Source of the DNA: VRUE01 sp036403515
Lineage (GTDB): Bacteria; Actinomycetota; Thermoleophilia; Solirubrobacterales; 70-9
Assembly (NCBI GenBank): GCA_036403515.1
Contig: DASWQV010000059.1
Span: 124,001 to 188,000, forward strand
DNA length: 64,000 nt
Direction: 5' to 3'
Shown here piece after piece: positions 32,173 to 40,624 of the stretch (the first letter of the stretch is position 1; each line of letters starts with the position of its first letter). Made by a program: the position numbers and the translations under genes. The notes under the pieces were generated by a model. The model was not told the DNA's origin and did no database searches. It saw nothing but the letters and a program-made list of their open reading frames with translations.

Positions 32173-32289
32173 TGTGCTTGCAGTCCTTTCGGTGGCGTTG
32201 CGCTCAAGCTTTCGAGTACCCGGGTGGAAGCCGAAGGGATCAAACCTGCGAGCGAGCGGCGTCCGCGGGCCCGAATACGCTCGCGGCGC

Positions 32290-33723
32290 ATGCGCTTCTT
32301 TGTCCGGCACCGGCACTTTCACCTCGCGACGCGTGGCCCCATCGCCCTGGCTGTGCTCGCCGCCTTGATGCTGTCGCCGAGCGCGCTCGGCGCCCCCGCC
32401 CCGCAGCGCCATCACCAGCCAGCGCCGCAAAGCGGCGCCCTGTCGCAGCTGGGGGGAGCGCATGGATGCCTGGTCGACCGCTCGGCGCGTCCCGGTGGCT
32501 GTGGGACCGCCCGCGCGCTCGCCGGTCCGGGCCCGTTCATGGGCTCCCGCGCGATCGTCGTCAGCCCGGACGGCAAGAACGTCTACGTCGCCGCCTCGAA
32601 AAGCGACGCGATCGCGATCTTCAAGCGCGATCCCGACAGCGGCAGGCTGACGCAGCCGCCGGGCACGGGCGGCTGCATCGCTGCCAAAGGCGGCGGTTGC
32701 GCAACCGCCGTTGGGCTCGACGGTCCGAACTCTGTCGCGATCAGTCCTGACGGCCTCGATGTCTACGCGACCTCGCGGGGGAGCAACACGATCAGCGTCT
32801 TCCATCGCAACCGCTCGACCGGGGCGCTGAGCCAGCTCCCCGGCGCCGCGGGGTGCACCTCGGGTTTGCCCGTGCCGGTCTGCGCAAGCGGCCGGGCGCT
32901 GGTCGGGCCGGACGTCGTCGTCGTCAGTCCCAGCGGTACCAACGTCTACGTCGGCTCCTTCTTCGGCAACGCGGTCGCCGTCTTCGATCGTGACCGGGCC
33001 AGCGGCGCGCTGACCCAGCCCGGCGACAGCACCGGCTGCATCGCCGAAGCGATCAGCGGCTGCACCACCGGCATCGCCTTGGGCGCCCCGGAGGGGATGG
33101 CGATCAGCGCCGACGGGGCCAACGTCTACGTCGCGAGCGCCCTCTCCAACGCGGTGGCGGTGCTGGCGCGCGATCAGTCGACCGGCACGCTCACCCAGGC
33201 GACCGACGGCAGTGGCTGCATCGTCGAGAGCGCGCTGAGCGGCTGCGCCGCCGGGGTCCAGCTGAGCGGCGCCAACGCGGTTGTCTTCAACCCAGGCGGT
33301 GACGTCTACGTGACCTCCCTGTTCAGCGACAGCATCACCTCCTTTGGCCGCTCGCCCTCCGGCGCCCTGACGCAGAGGAAAGGCACCGCCGGCTGCCTGG
33401 TCTACCTGCGCGCCACCGGTTGCTCCTTCGGCCGCGCGCTCGTCGCGCCCGAGGGGCTGACGATCTCCCCGGATGGAGCCAACGTCTACGTGGCCGCGTT
33501 CGCGACCGGCGCGATCGACGTGCTCGAGCGCGGCAAGAAGTCCGGCACGGTCAACCAGCTGGCCGGTCGCGCGGGCTGCCTTGCCCCCCGCTCGGTTCCC
33601 GGCTGCACGCGCGCCCGCGCCCTGCGCGGGGTCAGCTCGATCGCGCTCAGCCCCGACGGCCGCTATCTCTACTCGACCTCGTTCGCCAGCAACGCCGTCG
33701 ACGTCTTTCGGAGGAGCAAATGA
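32290..33723 (+). CDS. Secreted beta-propeller (lactonase/YVTN-like) repeat protein
   Basis: 477 residues. ATG at 32290 gives MRFFVRHRHFHLATRGPIAL and a signal peptide ending near ALGAPAP. About seven blades follow, each with a phrase such as VVSPDGKNVYVAASKSDAIA or ISADGANVYVASALSNAVAV, preceded by a loop with GALxQ and a pair of Cys (GCxxx...GC), so each blade probably has a disulfide. The fold resembles 6-phosphogluconolactonase-like propellers, but catalytic residues are not evident. Its stop overlaps the ATG of the sulfatase, so the two exported proteins are translated together. Confidence 0.82.
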   Translation: MRFFVRHRHFHLATRGPIALAVLAALMLSPSALGAPAPQRHHQPAPQSGALSQLGGAHGCLVDRSARPGGCGTARALAGPGPFMGSRAIVVSPDGKNVYVAASKSDAIAIFKRDPDSGRLTQPPGTGGCIAAKGGGCATAVGLDGPNSVAISPDGLDVYATSRGSNTISVFHRNRSTGALSQLPGAAGCTSGLPVPVCASGRALVGPDVVVVSPSGTNVYVGSFFGNAVAVFDRDRASGALTQPGDSTGCIAEAISGCTTGIALGAPEGMAISADGANVYVASALSNAVAVLARDQSTGTLTQATDGSGCIVESALSGCAAGVQLSGANAVVFNPGGDVYVTSLFSDSITSFGRSPSGALTQRKGTAGCLVYLRATGCSFGRALVAPEGLTISPDGANVYVAAFATGAIDVLERGKKSGTVNQLAGRAGCLAPRSVPGCTRARALRGVSSIALSPDGRYLYSTSFASNAVDVFRRSK

Positions 33724-35321
33724 GCCCATCGGATGAGCGCAAGGACGGCCTGACCCGCAAGCAGCTGCTCGGCAGCGGCGCCACCGCCGCCTCGGCGCTG
33801 CTGCTCGCCCAGGGCGCCGGCGTCGAGCAGGCCCTTGCCGCCGCGAAAGGCAAGCGGCGCGACGTCGCCGGAATGAACATCGTCCTCTTCCTCACCGACC
33901 AGGAGCGGGGGATCCAGCACTTCCCACCCAACTGGCTGCGCCAGAACCTGCCGGGAATGCGGCGGCTGCGCCAGCACGGCCTCAGCTTCGAACGCGCCTT
34001 CACCAACGCCTGCATGTGCTCGCCGGCGCGCTCGACTCTGATGAGCGGCTACTTCCCCGCCCAGCATGGGGTCAAGTACACGCTCGAGGAAGACATGCCG
34101 GCCGGCGAATACCCGCAGGTCGAACTGCCGGTGGAACTGAAAAACCTCGCCACGGTGATGAAGGCGGCCGGCTACAACGTCGTCTACAAGGGCAAGTGGC
34201 ATTGCTCGAAGCCGGCGAAAAAGGAAGACGCGGTCCCGGCCGATCTCGAAAAGTACGGCTTCCAGCGCTGGAACCCGCCCGACGCCGGCGCCAACCAGAG
34301 CGTCCCCGAGGCCGGCGGTGGCTTCATCGACAACGACGGCCGCTTCATCGACCAGGTTGGCACGGTCGCCGATGGCACCGAGGGCGCGCTGCAGTACCTC
34401 GGTTCGAGCGCGGCGCAGCAGCAGCCTTTCTTCATGGTGATCTCGGTGGTCAACCCCCACGACGTGCTCTTCTATCCGGGCAAATCCTTCGGCGAAGCCG
34501 GCTATGACCAGTCCTGGTTGGAGGGAAGCATCCACGCCCCCGAGACGGCCGAAGAAGACCTCTCGACCAAGCCCACGGCCCAGGAAGAATTCCTCAACAT
34601 CTTCAACCTGACGGGGAAGCCGAAAAACAAGGAACAGATGCGCAACTACCTGAACTTCTACGGCAACCTGATGCGCTCTTCTGACAGCTACCTGGTCAAC
34701 GTTCTCGACAAGCTCGAAGAGACCGGGCTCTTCGATAACACCCTTATCGTGCGCACGGCAGACCACGGCGAGATGGGTTTGACCCACGGCGGCCTGCGGC
34801 AGAAGAACTTCAACTTCTACGAGGAGGCGACGCGGGTGCCGCTCGTCTACTCCAACCCGAAGCTCTTCCCGAAGCCGGCCCAGACCGAAGCGCTGGTCTC
34901 CCATGTCGACTTTCTGCCAACCCTGGCGAGCCTCGCCGCGGCGCCGAAAAGCGCCCGCGCCAACTGGCAGGGAGTCGACTACTCGAAGCTGGTTCTGCAC
35001 CCGTCGGCGAAGAAATCAACCCAGGACTACGTCGTCTTCACCTACGACGACTACCAGTCGGGCCAGTCCCACGGGCCGTACCCGAAACCGCCCAACCACA
35101 TCGTCGGCATCCGCGAAGGGCGCTGGAAGCTGGCCAAGTACTACGACGTCAAGAACCGCAAGCCGCCGCAGTGGGAGATGTACGACCTCGAGACCGATCC
35201 GCTGGAGAAAGCAAACCTCGCCTACAGCGGCCACAAACGCACTCCCACCGAGGAAAAGGAATTCACGCGCCTCAAGGCAAAGCTCGCCCGTGTGGAGAAG
35301 ACCCGCCTCGAGCCGCTGTAG
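33720..35321 (+). CDS. Sulfatase (formylglycine-dependent), exported
   Basis: 533 residues from an ATG overlapping the propeller stop (ATGA), with GGAGGAG just upstream. The N-terminus TRKQLLGSGATAASALLLAQ is a signal with an RK pair, possibly Tat-like. Sulfatase core: IVLFLTDQERGIQHFPP (metal Asp pair), active-site CMCSPARSTLMSGYFPAQHG where the Cys before SPAR is the expected formylglycine site, YKGKWH with catalytic Lys/His, and NPHDVLF and TADHGEMG for the remaining metal ligands. It would hydrolyse sulfate or phosphonate esters outside the membrane. A formylglycine-generating enzyme must be encoded elsewhere. Bases 34261-34302 are duplicated exactly at 50052. Confidence 0.9.
   Translation: MSPSDERKDGLTRKQLLGSGATAASALLLAQGAGVEQALAAAKGKRRDVAGMNIVLFLTDQERGIQHFPPNWLRQNLPGMRRLRQHGLSFERAFTNACMCSPARSTLMSGYFPAQHGVKYTLEEDMPAGEYPQVELPVELKNLATVMKAAGYNVVYKGKWHCSKPAKKEDAVPADLEKYGFQRWNPPDAGANQSVPEAGGGFIDNDGRFIDQVGTVADGTEGALQYLGSSAAQQQPFFMVISVVNPHDVLFYPGKSFGEAGYDQSWLEGSIHAPETAEEDLSTKPTAQEEFLNIFNLTGKPKNKEQMRNYLNFYGNLMRSSDSYLVNVLDKLEETGLFDNTLIVRTADHGEMGLTHGGLRQKNFNFYEEATRVPLVYSNPKLFPKPAQTEALVSHVDFLPTLASLAAAPKSARANWQGVDYSKLVLHPSAKKSTQDYVVFTYDDYQSGQSHGPYPKPPNHIVGIREGRWKLAKYYDVKNRKPPQWEMYDLETDPLEKANLAYSGHKRTPTEEKEFTRLKAKLARVEKTRLEPL
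34261..34302 (+). repeat. 42-bp exact repeat, copy inside the sulfatase gene
   Basis: Identical over 42 bases to 50052-50093. Here it encodes FQRWNPPDAGANQS within the sulfatase. The flanks diverge immediately on both sides. Confidence 0.85.
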
Positions 35322-35330
35322 CCTCTCCGC

Positions 35331-35360
35331 TTGACAGGTGACCAATGGGTCACCTATGAT
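35331..35360 (+). promoter_or_regulatory. Canonical promoter with embedded perfect palindromic operator
   Basis: TTGACA (35331-35336), 18 bases, TATGAT (35355-35360). Between and touching both boxes is the inverted repeat AGGTGACC-AATG-GGTCACCT (35336-35355). An ArsR repressor bound there would block polymerase. The ArsR ATG starts 7 bases after the -10 box, so the mRNA is probably leaderless. Confidence 0.75.
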
Positions 35361-35367
35361 CTCGGCC

Positions 35368-35682
35368 ATGGACGAGGTGTTCAAGGCGCTGGCGGATCCG
35401 ACTCGGCGGGGGCTGCTAGACCGCCTGTTCGAGCGCGATGGACAGACGCTCGGAGAGCTCGAAGAGGGCGTCTCGATGACCCGCTTCGGCGTGATGAAGC
35501 ACCTGAAAGTGCTGGAGGAGGCGGGGCTGCTGACGACGCGCAAGCGCGGTCGCGAGAAGCTCCACTTCCTCAACCCCGTCCCGATCCGGCTGCTCTACGA
35601 GCGCTGGGTCAGCAAGTACGCGGAGCCCTGGGCCTCGGCGCTCAGCGAGCTCAAGACCGAAATCGAGGAGGAAGACCGATGA
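35368..35682 (+). CDS. ArsR-family winged-helix repressor
   Basis: 104 residues (an ATG 12 bases earlier is inside the -10 region and unlikely). MDEVFKALADPTRRGLLDRL and GVSMTRFGVMKHLKVLEEAG are the ArsR N-terminus and recognition helix. No metal-binding Cys pair is present, as in the SRPBCC-linked ArsR subgroup (MTRFGVMKHL is typical). It probably represses itself and the overlapping SRPBCC gene through the palindrome just upstream. Confidence 0.9.
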   Translation: MDEVFKALADPTRRGLLDRLFERDGQTLGELEEGVSMTRFGVMKHLKVLEEAGLLTTRKRGREKLHFLNPVPIRLLYERWVSKYAEPWASALSELKTEIEEEDR

Positions 35683-36194
35683 ACCAGGAAGAGCTCTACA
35701 CCGTGGTCGGCGGGCGCGGCACGATGACCGTGTTCGAGATCTACGTCAAGACGACGCCGGAGCGCCTCTGGGAGGCGATCACCGACGGCGAGATGCGCAA
35801 GAAGTACAGCTTCGGCGTCGGTACCGATTCCGACTGGAAGCCCGGATCGGAGTACCGGTCGGCGGTCCCGGGGGTGATCGACGTCGCCAGCGGCGTCAAC
35901 CTCGAGGTCGAGCCGCCGCGCCGCCTCGTGCAGAGCTTCACCGCCCTCTGGAGCGAGGACGTCCAGAGCGAAGGCGAGTCGAGGGTGACCTGGGAGATCG
36001 AGCCCGTCGGCAACTCCTGCCGGCTCTCGGTCACCCACGATCAGCTCGGCGCGGAGGCCAACTCCGAACTCTGGGGCGGCTGGCCGATGATCCTCTCCGG
36101 CCTCAAGACCCTGCTCGAGACGGGCGAGCTGCTCGACACCCCGGCCTCACTGCGCTACGCGGGAGCCGGAGGTCAGCGCCCTGGACAGGGGTAG
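35679..36194 (+). CDS. SRPBCC-domain (AHSA1-like) protein
   Basis: 171 residues from an ATG overlapping the ArsR stop (ATGA). START-like fold pattern: VFEIYVKTTPERLWEAITD, then GVGTDSDWKPGSEYRS, VEPPRRLVQSF, SRVTWEIEPVGNSCRLSVTHD and the C-terminal helix GGWPMILSGLKTLLETGE. Such proteins bind hydrophobic ligands; paired ArsR/SRPBCC modules are common in actinobacteria and the ligand is usually unknown. Transcribed from the leaderless ArsR promoter. Confidence 0.88.
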   Translation: MNQEELYTVVGGRGTMTVFEIYVKTTPERLWEAITDGEMRKKYSFGVGTDSDWKPGSEYRSAVPGVIDVASGVNLEVEPPRRLVQSFTALWSEDVQSEGESRVTWEIEPVGNSCRLSVTHDQLGAEANSELWGGWPMILSGLKTLLETGELLDTPASLRYAGAGGQRPGQG

Positions 36195-36195
36195 C

Positions 36196-36690
36196 TTGTG
36201 TGCGGTGGATGCCGACCCTGTAGCCAGCCCTCCTGTCATCTGGCTGGCGACAATGGCCGGCGTGGTCCTGCTCCTCGCCGTCTCGGGTTGCGGTGACGTC
36301 CGCGGCACGACCGACGGCGAGGCCCAGAGGCCCGTGGCGGCGGACCAGTCATCCGCCGAGAAGCACCGCGACAGGCCCGCGGTCGAGGGGGTCGAGCGAG
36401 TCGCCCGCTCGCGCTGTGATCCCAGCCTGCCCAGCTGCCGCACCACCGAGGGGCGGATCGTCTACGTCGAGCGGGTCGACCCGGACGGCGACGGCGACGC
36501 CCACTTCGTCGTCATCGATCCGCAGGGGATCACCCTCCCCGAGCTGACCGCCATCGACGTTCGCAAGGGCCTGCGCCCCCATCCGCTGCCCGGCCCCGGC
36601 GATCTGATCAGCGCCGCCGGCCCCGTCCAAACCGGCTCCTACGGCCAGAGCCAGATCCACGCGCTCGAGCTGCACGTCGCCGGCCGGTAG
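36196..36690 (+). CDS. Small exported lipoprotein, unknown function
   Basis: About 164 residues. TTG at 36196 has AGGGG 4 bases upstream; GTG at 36205 or ATG at 36253 are alternatives. A hydrophobic segment with a lipobox (VVLLLAVSGCGD) predicts a lipid-anchored protein. The mature part begins with a disordered charged linker and has SRCDPSLPSCRTTEGRIVY, a Cys pair, then an OB-like strand pattern ending QSQIHALELHVAGR. No family recognised. Confidence 0.6.
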   Translation: MCAVDADPVASPPVIWLATMAGVVLLLAVSGCGDVRGTTDGEAQRPVAADQSSAEKHRDRPAVEGVERVARSRCDPSLPSCRTTEGRIVYVERVDPDGDGDAHFVVIDPQGITLPELTAIDVRKGLRPHPLPGPGDLISAAGPVQTGSYGQSQIHALELHVAGR

Positions 36691-36704
36691 CGGCTCGTCT
36701 CAGC

Positions 36705-37181
36705 TCATGGCGCCAGGCGCCGCAGGCCGGAGAGGCGATCGAAGCCCGCGTCGGAGCTGGCGATGAGCTCGCAGCCGGCCTCGATCGCATGGGCCGCATG
36801 AAAGGCGTCGCGTGGCGCCAGCCCCGGTCGCGCCATGAACGACTTTGCCGCTTCGATCACCGTGTGGTTGGTGGATTGAAGCTCGAGCGTGAGCCGGTCG
36901 ATCGCCCGCCATGTCGCCGTCAAGCGGCGACGCGATGTCCGCATTACCCCGGTGGGGTCGACTCGGTAGGCCGAGAGCGGGTCGCTATCGCCGTCGTCGC
37001 GCAGCCAGGTCAGGACGAGGCGGTAAGCGAGCTCGTCGAGGACGAGGCCGCTGATTACGCCGCCGCCGTTCAGCTCGTCCAATACCTGGGCGCGCCAGGC
37101 CTCAACCGGCCCCAGTGCTCCGCCGCGTTTCGATCGCAGGTGCGCGTAAAGGAAATTGGTGTCGAGGTAGCAGCGTGTCAA
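36705..37181 (-). CDS. PIN-domain protein (VapC-like toxin candidate)
   Basis: 158 residues. PIN nuclease acidic positions: YLDTNFLYAHL (first Asp), LVLDELAYRLVL (Glu), PRDAFHAAHAIEAG (Asp) and IASSDAGFDRL (Asp). The order matches VapC-type RNases that cut tRNA or rRNA. The ATG overlaps the stop of the HTH gene by 4 bases, the normal antitoxin-first arrangement. Not a classic VapB partner, since the upstream protein is XRE-type. Confidence 0.82.
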   Translation of the reverse strand: MTRCYLDTNFLYAHLRSKRGGALGPVEAWRAQVLDELNGGGVISGLVLDELAYRLVLTWLRDDGDSDPLSAYRVDPTGVMRTSRRRLTATWRAIDRLTLELQSTNHTVIEAAKSFMARPGLAPRDAFHAAHAIEAGCELIASSDAGFDRLSGLRRLAP

Positions 37182-37513
37182 GGTGCGCGCAGGGCCCGCT
37201 CGAGAGCGGCATCGGGCTCCTGCCAGCGTCCGGCGAGGACCTCATCCAACTCGCCGGGTCGCGCGTCGCCCGCGGCCCCCGCGGTTCTCTCCCAGGCGCC
37301 GGTTGAGTCTGGATCGACGTCCCAGAGCGACCCCGGTCCCACTCCAAGCGCCCGGGACAACCGGGCGATCGTGTTGAGGTCGACCCGCGTCGCTCGGCCG
37401 GAAAGGATGTTGCGCACGGTCTTCTGATCGAGCCCGGTCTCCTCGGCGAGCTGTCGCGCCCCCCAGCCCCGCTGTGCGGCCAGCTCCTCGACCCTCCAGG
37501 CGATTTTCGACAT
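37178..37513 (-). CDS. XRE-family HTH protein, probable antitoxin/repressor of the PIN module
   Basis: 111 residues. The helix-turn-helix is GARQLAEETGLDQKTVRNIL with RATRVDLNTIARLSRALGV, the XRE fold; a flexible C-terminus (WDVDPDSTGAWERT onward) could wrap the PIN toxin. Start at 37513 overlaps the palindrome TAGGA-ATA-TCCTA, the likely operator. A TAGGAT box lies 6 bases before the ATG, so transcription probably starts at the ATG. Confidence 0.82.
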   Translation of the reverse strand: MSKIAWRVEELAAQRGWGARQLAEETGLDQKTVRNILSGRATRVDLNTIARLSRALGVGPGSLWDVDPDSTGAWERTAGAAGDARPGELDEVLAGRWQEPDAALERALRAP

Positions 37514-37525
37514 AGGAATATCCTA
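37513..37525 (-). promoter_or_regulatory. Palindromic operator and -10 box at the HTH/PIN start
   Basis: TAGGA-ATA-TCCTA, a perfect inverted repeat that includes the start codon region. On the minus strand it reads TAGGAT, 6 bases, ATG, so promoter and operator coincide; autorepression is likely. Confidence 0.6.
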
Positions 37526-37553
37526 CCGCAACAGGACGATGCTCCATAGCGAG

Positions 37554-37559
37554 TAGGAT
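37554..37559 (+). promoter_or_regulatory. TAGGAT -10 box, leaderless-type, for the quinone oxidoreductase-like gene
   Basis: TAGGAT, 6 bases, then the codon where homology to MKAAV begins. Same box-to-start distance as at 37525 (minus), 56539 and 58020 (minus). No clear -35 box. Confidence 0.45.
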
Positions 37560-37565
37560 CGAGCC

Positions 37566-38534
37566 ATCAAGGCGGCGGTGATATTCGAGAACGGCGGTCC
37601 GGACGTGCTGCGCTACGCGGATGTCCCCGACCCGGAGTGCTTCGAGGGCTGCGTGTTGGTCGAGGTCGAGGCGATCAGCATCGAGGGCGGCGATCTGCTC
37701 GCCCGGGCGCTCTCGCCGCCGCCGGCGAGCCCGCACATCGTCGGTTATCTGTGCGCAGGAACGGTGGTCGAGGTCGGCGACGGCGTCGAGAGTCCTGCGA
37801 TCGGCGAGAAAGTGGTGGCCCTGAACGCCAACGGCTCTCATGCCGAGAAGCGCGTCGTGCCGGCGGCGATGACCTGGGCGATTCCCGAGGGTCTCGATCC
37901 CGCGGTGGCCGCGTGCGTCCCGGTCGCGCTGGGCACCGCGCACGAGTGCCTATTCACGGCCGCGAAGCTCGAGCGCGGGCAGACGGCGTTGATCCATGCC
38001 GGCGCGGGCGGGGTTGGGATGGCGGCGATCCAGATGGCGGCGCAGGCGGGCGTGACCGTGATCTCGACCGCCTCGAGCGACGAGAAACTGGAGCGCTTGA
38101 AGCCGTTTGGTCTCGACCACGGCATCAACTACGCCAGCGAGAGCTTTGTCGAGCGGGTTGGCGAGCTGACCGGCGGTCAAGGCGTCGACGTCGTGCTCGA
38201 CTCGGTCGGCGGCAAGAACCTGGTCGACAGCATCGACGCGCTGGCCTATCGAGGCACGCTCGTCAGTGTCGGGGTCGCCGGCCGGGCCGGCTCGGACGTC
38301 GAAGCCAAAGCCCTGTGGGGGAAGAACAACACCCTCCGCGGCGTCTTCCTCGGCGGCGCACTGATCTCCGAGCACCCACGGGTCCACCAGATGATCGCCG
38401 AGTTGATCGAGCGCGTCGCCCGCGGCGAGCTGCGGGTCGAGATCGACCGCTCCTTTCCGCTCGCCGAAGCGGCCGAGGCCCATGCGTACCTGGAGGGCAG
38501 GAACGCCTTCGGCCGGGTAGTGCTGAAGCCCTAG
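37566..38534 (+). CDS. Zinc-type/quinone oxidoreductase-like MDR protein; possible ATC start codon
   Basis: About 322 residues. The normal family start MKAAVIFENGGPDVL appears here as I-KAAVIFENGG: the first codon is ATC, which lies 6 bases after a TAGGAT box. GTG at 37578 is the conventional alternative but would lose the first strand. NADPH site ALIHAGAGGVGMAAIQMA, then STASSDEKLERLK, VVLDSVGGKNLVDSI and the C-terminal FPLAEAAEAHAYLEGR. No zinc-ligand set is visible, so it fits the quinone-oxidoreductase branch. Divergent from the HTH/PIN module. Confidence 0.85.
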   Translation: MKAAVIFENGGPDVLRYADVPDPECFEGCVLVEVEAISIEGGDLLARALSPPPASPHIVGYLCAGTVVEVGDGVESPAIGEKVVALNANGSHAEKRVVPAAMTWAIPEGLDPAVAACVPVALGTAHECLFTAAKLERGQTALIHAGAGGVGMAAIQMAAQAGVTVISTASSDEKLERLKPFGLDHGINYASESFVERVGELTGGQGVDVVLDSVGGKNLVDSIDALAYRGTLVSVGVAGRAGSDVEAKALWGKNNTLRGVFLGGALISEHPRVHQMIAELIERVARGELRVEIDRSFPLAEAAEAHAYLEGRNAFGRVVLKP

Positions 38535-38555
38535 GCGTACGGCTGGACTGGACCC

Positions 38556-38978
38556 GTGGCCTACCGCAAGCTGCTTGCCTCCGAGGCGTTCTGGCGCCCC
38601 TCGAACCAGATGGCAGTCGCGAACACCGATCTCGGCCGCCAGCTCGAGGCGCGCCAGCTGGGCGCGAGGCTCTGGCGGCTGAAGCCGGGCCAGGCCTCGA
38701 CCCGGCACCGTCACATCGACCAGGAGGAGCTCTACCTGCTGCTCGAGGGGTCGGGACGAATCCGCGTCGACGGCGAGCTGCTGACGCTCGAGCCGTTGGA
38801 CAGCGTCCTGGTCGAGCCCGATTCGACTCGTCAGCTGTTCAACGACACCGCCGCCGATCAGCTCTGGCTCGTTACCGGAGCGCCGCTCGAGGCCGCCAAT
38901 ACCCTCGAGATGACCCCGGAGCAGCTCGCGGCTCTCTACCCCGACGGCCCCAAAGCGCTCCCGCCTGAGCTCAGCTAG
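38556..38978 (+). CDS. Cupin-domain protein
   Basis: 140 residues, GTG start (VAYRKLLASEAFWRPS). The cupin core is PGQASTRHRHIDQEELYLLLEGSG with the His-x-His...Glu metal ligands, then DSVLVEPDSTRQLFNDT where the second-motif His is not evident. Likely a small metal-binding isomerase or regulator; substrate unknown. It follows the oxidoreductase by 21 bases on the same strand and converges with the flavoprotein gene, overlapping by 8 bases. Confidence 0.8.
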   Translation: MAYRKLLASEAFWRPSNQMAVANTDLGRQLEARQLGARLWRLKPGQASTRHRHIDQEELYLLLEGSGRIRVDGELLTLEPLDSVLVEPDSTRQLFNDTAADQLWLVTGAPLEAANTLEMTPEQLAALYPDGPKALPPELS

Positions 38979-40572
38979 AAGGCTCGCTTACAGGGAGGTC
39001 GCGTCGGGGGAAGAGGTGCTCGTGGACGAAGCGGACGATCGTCGCGCCCTCTCCCACCGCCGTGGCGCAGCGCTTGATCGAGCCGGCGCGGACGTCGCCG
39101 GCGGCGAATACGCCGGGGGCGCTGGTCTCGAGCAAACCTTCTGCGCCCGCTTCTGATCCAGTCAGGATGAACCCCTTGGCGTCCCGCTCGACCACGTCGC
39201 CGAGCCAATCGGTGCAGGGTGAGGCGCCGAGGAAGAGAAAGAGCACGGAGAGCGGCAGGCGCTCGCCGTCGGTGAGGGTGACCGCTTCGAGGTGGCCATT
39301 CTCGCCGTGCAGGGCCTCGATTTCACTGCGGTCGCGGACCGCGACGCCGTAGCGCTCGAGCTCTTCGAGCATGTAGTGGGACATCGTCTCGCCGAGGTCG
39401 GCGCGGCGGTGCAGGAGGGTGACCAGGGCGCCGCCGCGGGCGAGCCAGACAGCGGCTTGCCCAGCGGAGTTGCCGCCGCCCACCACGCCGACGCGTTGGC
39501 CGCCGCAGAGCTGGGCCTCGGGCGGGCCGGCGGCGTAGAAGACGGTGATCCCCTCGTAGTCGGCGAGGTCGGCCACCGGCAGGCGCCTGTATTCGGCGCC
39601 GGTGGAGAGAAGCACCGTCCGCGCCAGTATTTCGTTGCCTTCCTCGAGCCTGACCGTATGCCGGCCCTCGCCGAGCTCCAGTTCGCGGGCGCGGTAGGGC
39701 GTCGCCGTGCGGGCCCCGAACTTGCGCGCCTGGGTGACCGCGCGGCTGGTCAGCTCGGAGCCGCTGATGCCGGCCGGGAAGCCGAGGTAGTTCTCGATCC
39801 GGCGCGAGGTGCCCGCCTGGCCGCCGAGCACGGTGCTCTCGATCACCAGGGTGTCGAGGCCCTCCGAGGCGCCGTAGACGGCCGCCCCGAGACCGGCGGG
39901 GCCGCCGCCGACGACGACCAGGTCGACTTCCTCGCGCTGTTCGAGCTCCAGGCCGATTCCCAGCGCCCGCGAGAGCTGGCCGTTGCTCGGCCGTCGCAGC
40001 TCGGCGCCGCCCGGAAGTCGAACGATCGGGATGTCCTCTGGACCGGCAGCCTCGACGAGGGCGGCCGCCTCCTCGCTTTCCCCGGGTTCGAGCCAGGTGT
40101 GTGGGAGGCGCAGGCGCCGGGCGAAATCAAGCGTGCCCATCGTCTCGGGTGACTCGCGCGGGCCGATGATTTCGAGCCCGATCCCCTGCCGCTGCTGGAG
40201 CAGCTCACGGCGCTCGATGAAGGCGGAGAGCAGCAGGTCCGAGAGCGAGCCGTCCTCGAAGAGCAGCCGCCGCAGGACTTCGCGGTCGACGGCGATGTAG
40301 CGCATCGGCTCGGTCACGACGGCGGTGAGGAAGACGGTCTGCCCGGAGAGCAGGTTCATCTCGCCGAGGAAGCCGGAGGCGCCGTGGCGAACGATCTCGC
40401 GGCCCGCGGAGTCGACCACCGAGACCTCACCATCGACGATCGCGATGAAGGGATAGGTCGCGTCGCCGACCTCGAACAGCTTCTCGCCGGGCTCGGCGGT
40501 GCGCTCCTCGCCGTGCTGGCGCAGCGTCGCGAGCTGGGAGTTCGAGAGCACTCGGCTTGTGGGGACGGCCAC
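38971..40572 (-). CDS. Cyclic-nucleotide-binding domain fused to a thioredoxin-reductase-like flavoprotein
   Basis: 533 residues, GTG start. Residues 5-130 are a CAP-like cNMP domain (GEKLFEVGDATYPFIAIVDG, GASGFLGEMNLLSGQTVF). Residues about 140-205 are a thioredoxin-like segment, and residues 213-533 a TrxR fold: FAD motif VVVGGGPAGLGAAVYGASEG, NADPH motif VGVVGGGNSAGQAAVWLARG, and PGVFAAGDVRAGSIKRCATA. The active CxxC of true TrxR is absent; the equivalent stretch reads VFYAAGPPEAQLCGG. It may therefore transfer electrons to a partner other than thioredoxin, gated by a nucleotide or other ligand. Divergent from nhaA. Confidence 0.87.
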   Translation of the reverse strand: MAVPTSRVLSNSQLATLRQHGEERTAEPGEKLFEVGDATYPFIAIVDGEVSVVDSAGREIVRHGASGFLGEMNLLSGQTVFLTAVVTEPMRYIAVDREVLRRLLFEDGSLSDLLLSAFIERRELLQQRQGIGLEIIGPRESPETMGTLDFARRLRLPHTWLEPGESEEAAALVEAAGPEDIPIVRLPGGAELRRPSNGQLSRALGIGLELEQREEVDLVVVGGGPAGLGAAVYGASEGLDTLVIESTVLGGQAGTSRRIENYLGFPAGISGSELTSRAVTQARKFGARTATPYRARELELGEGRHTVRLEEGNEILARTVLLSTGAEYRRLPVADLADYEGITVFYAAGPPEAQLCGGQRVGVVGGGNSAGQAAVWLARGGALVTLLHRRADLGETMSHYMLEELERYGVAVRDRSEIEALHGENGHLEAVTLTDGERLPLSVLFLFLGASPCTDWLGDVVERDAKGFILTGSEAGAEGLLETSAPGVFAAGDVRAGSIKRCATAVGEGATIVRFVHEHLFPRRDLPVSEPSS

Positions 40573-40624
40573 CCGCCCAGACTAGATGGTCGGTCCAGCG
40601 AGCCGGAATGAAAAGCTAGCCGCG

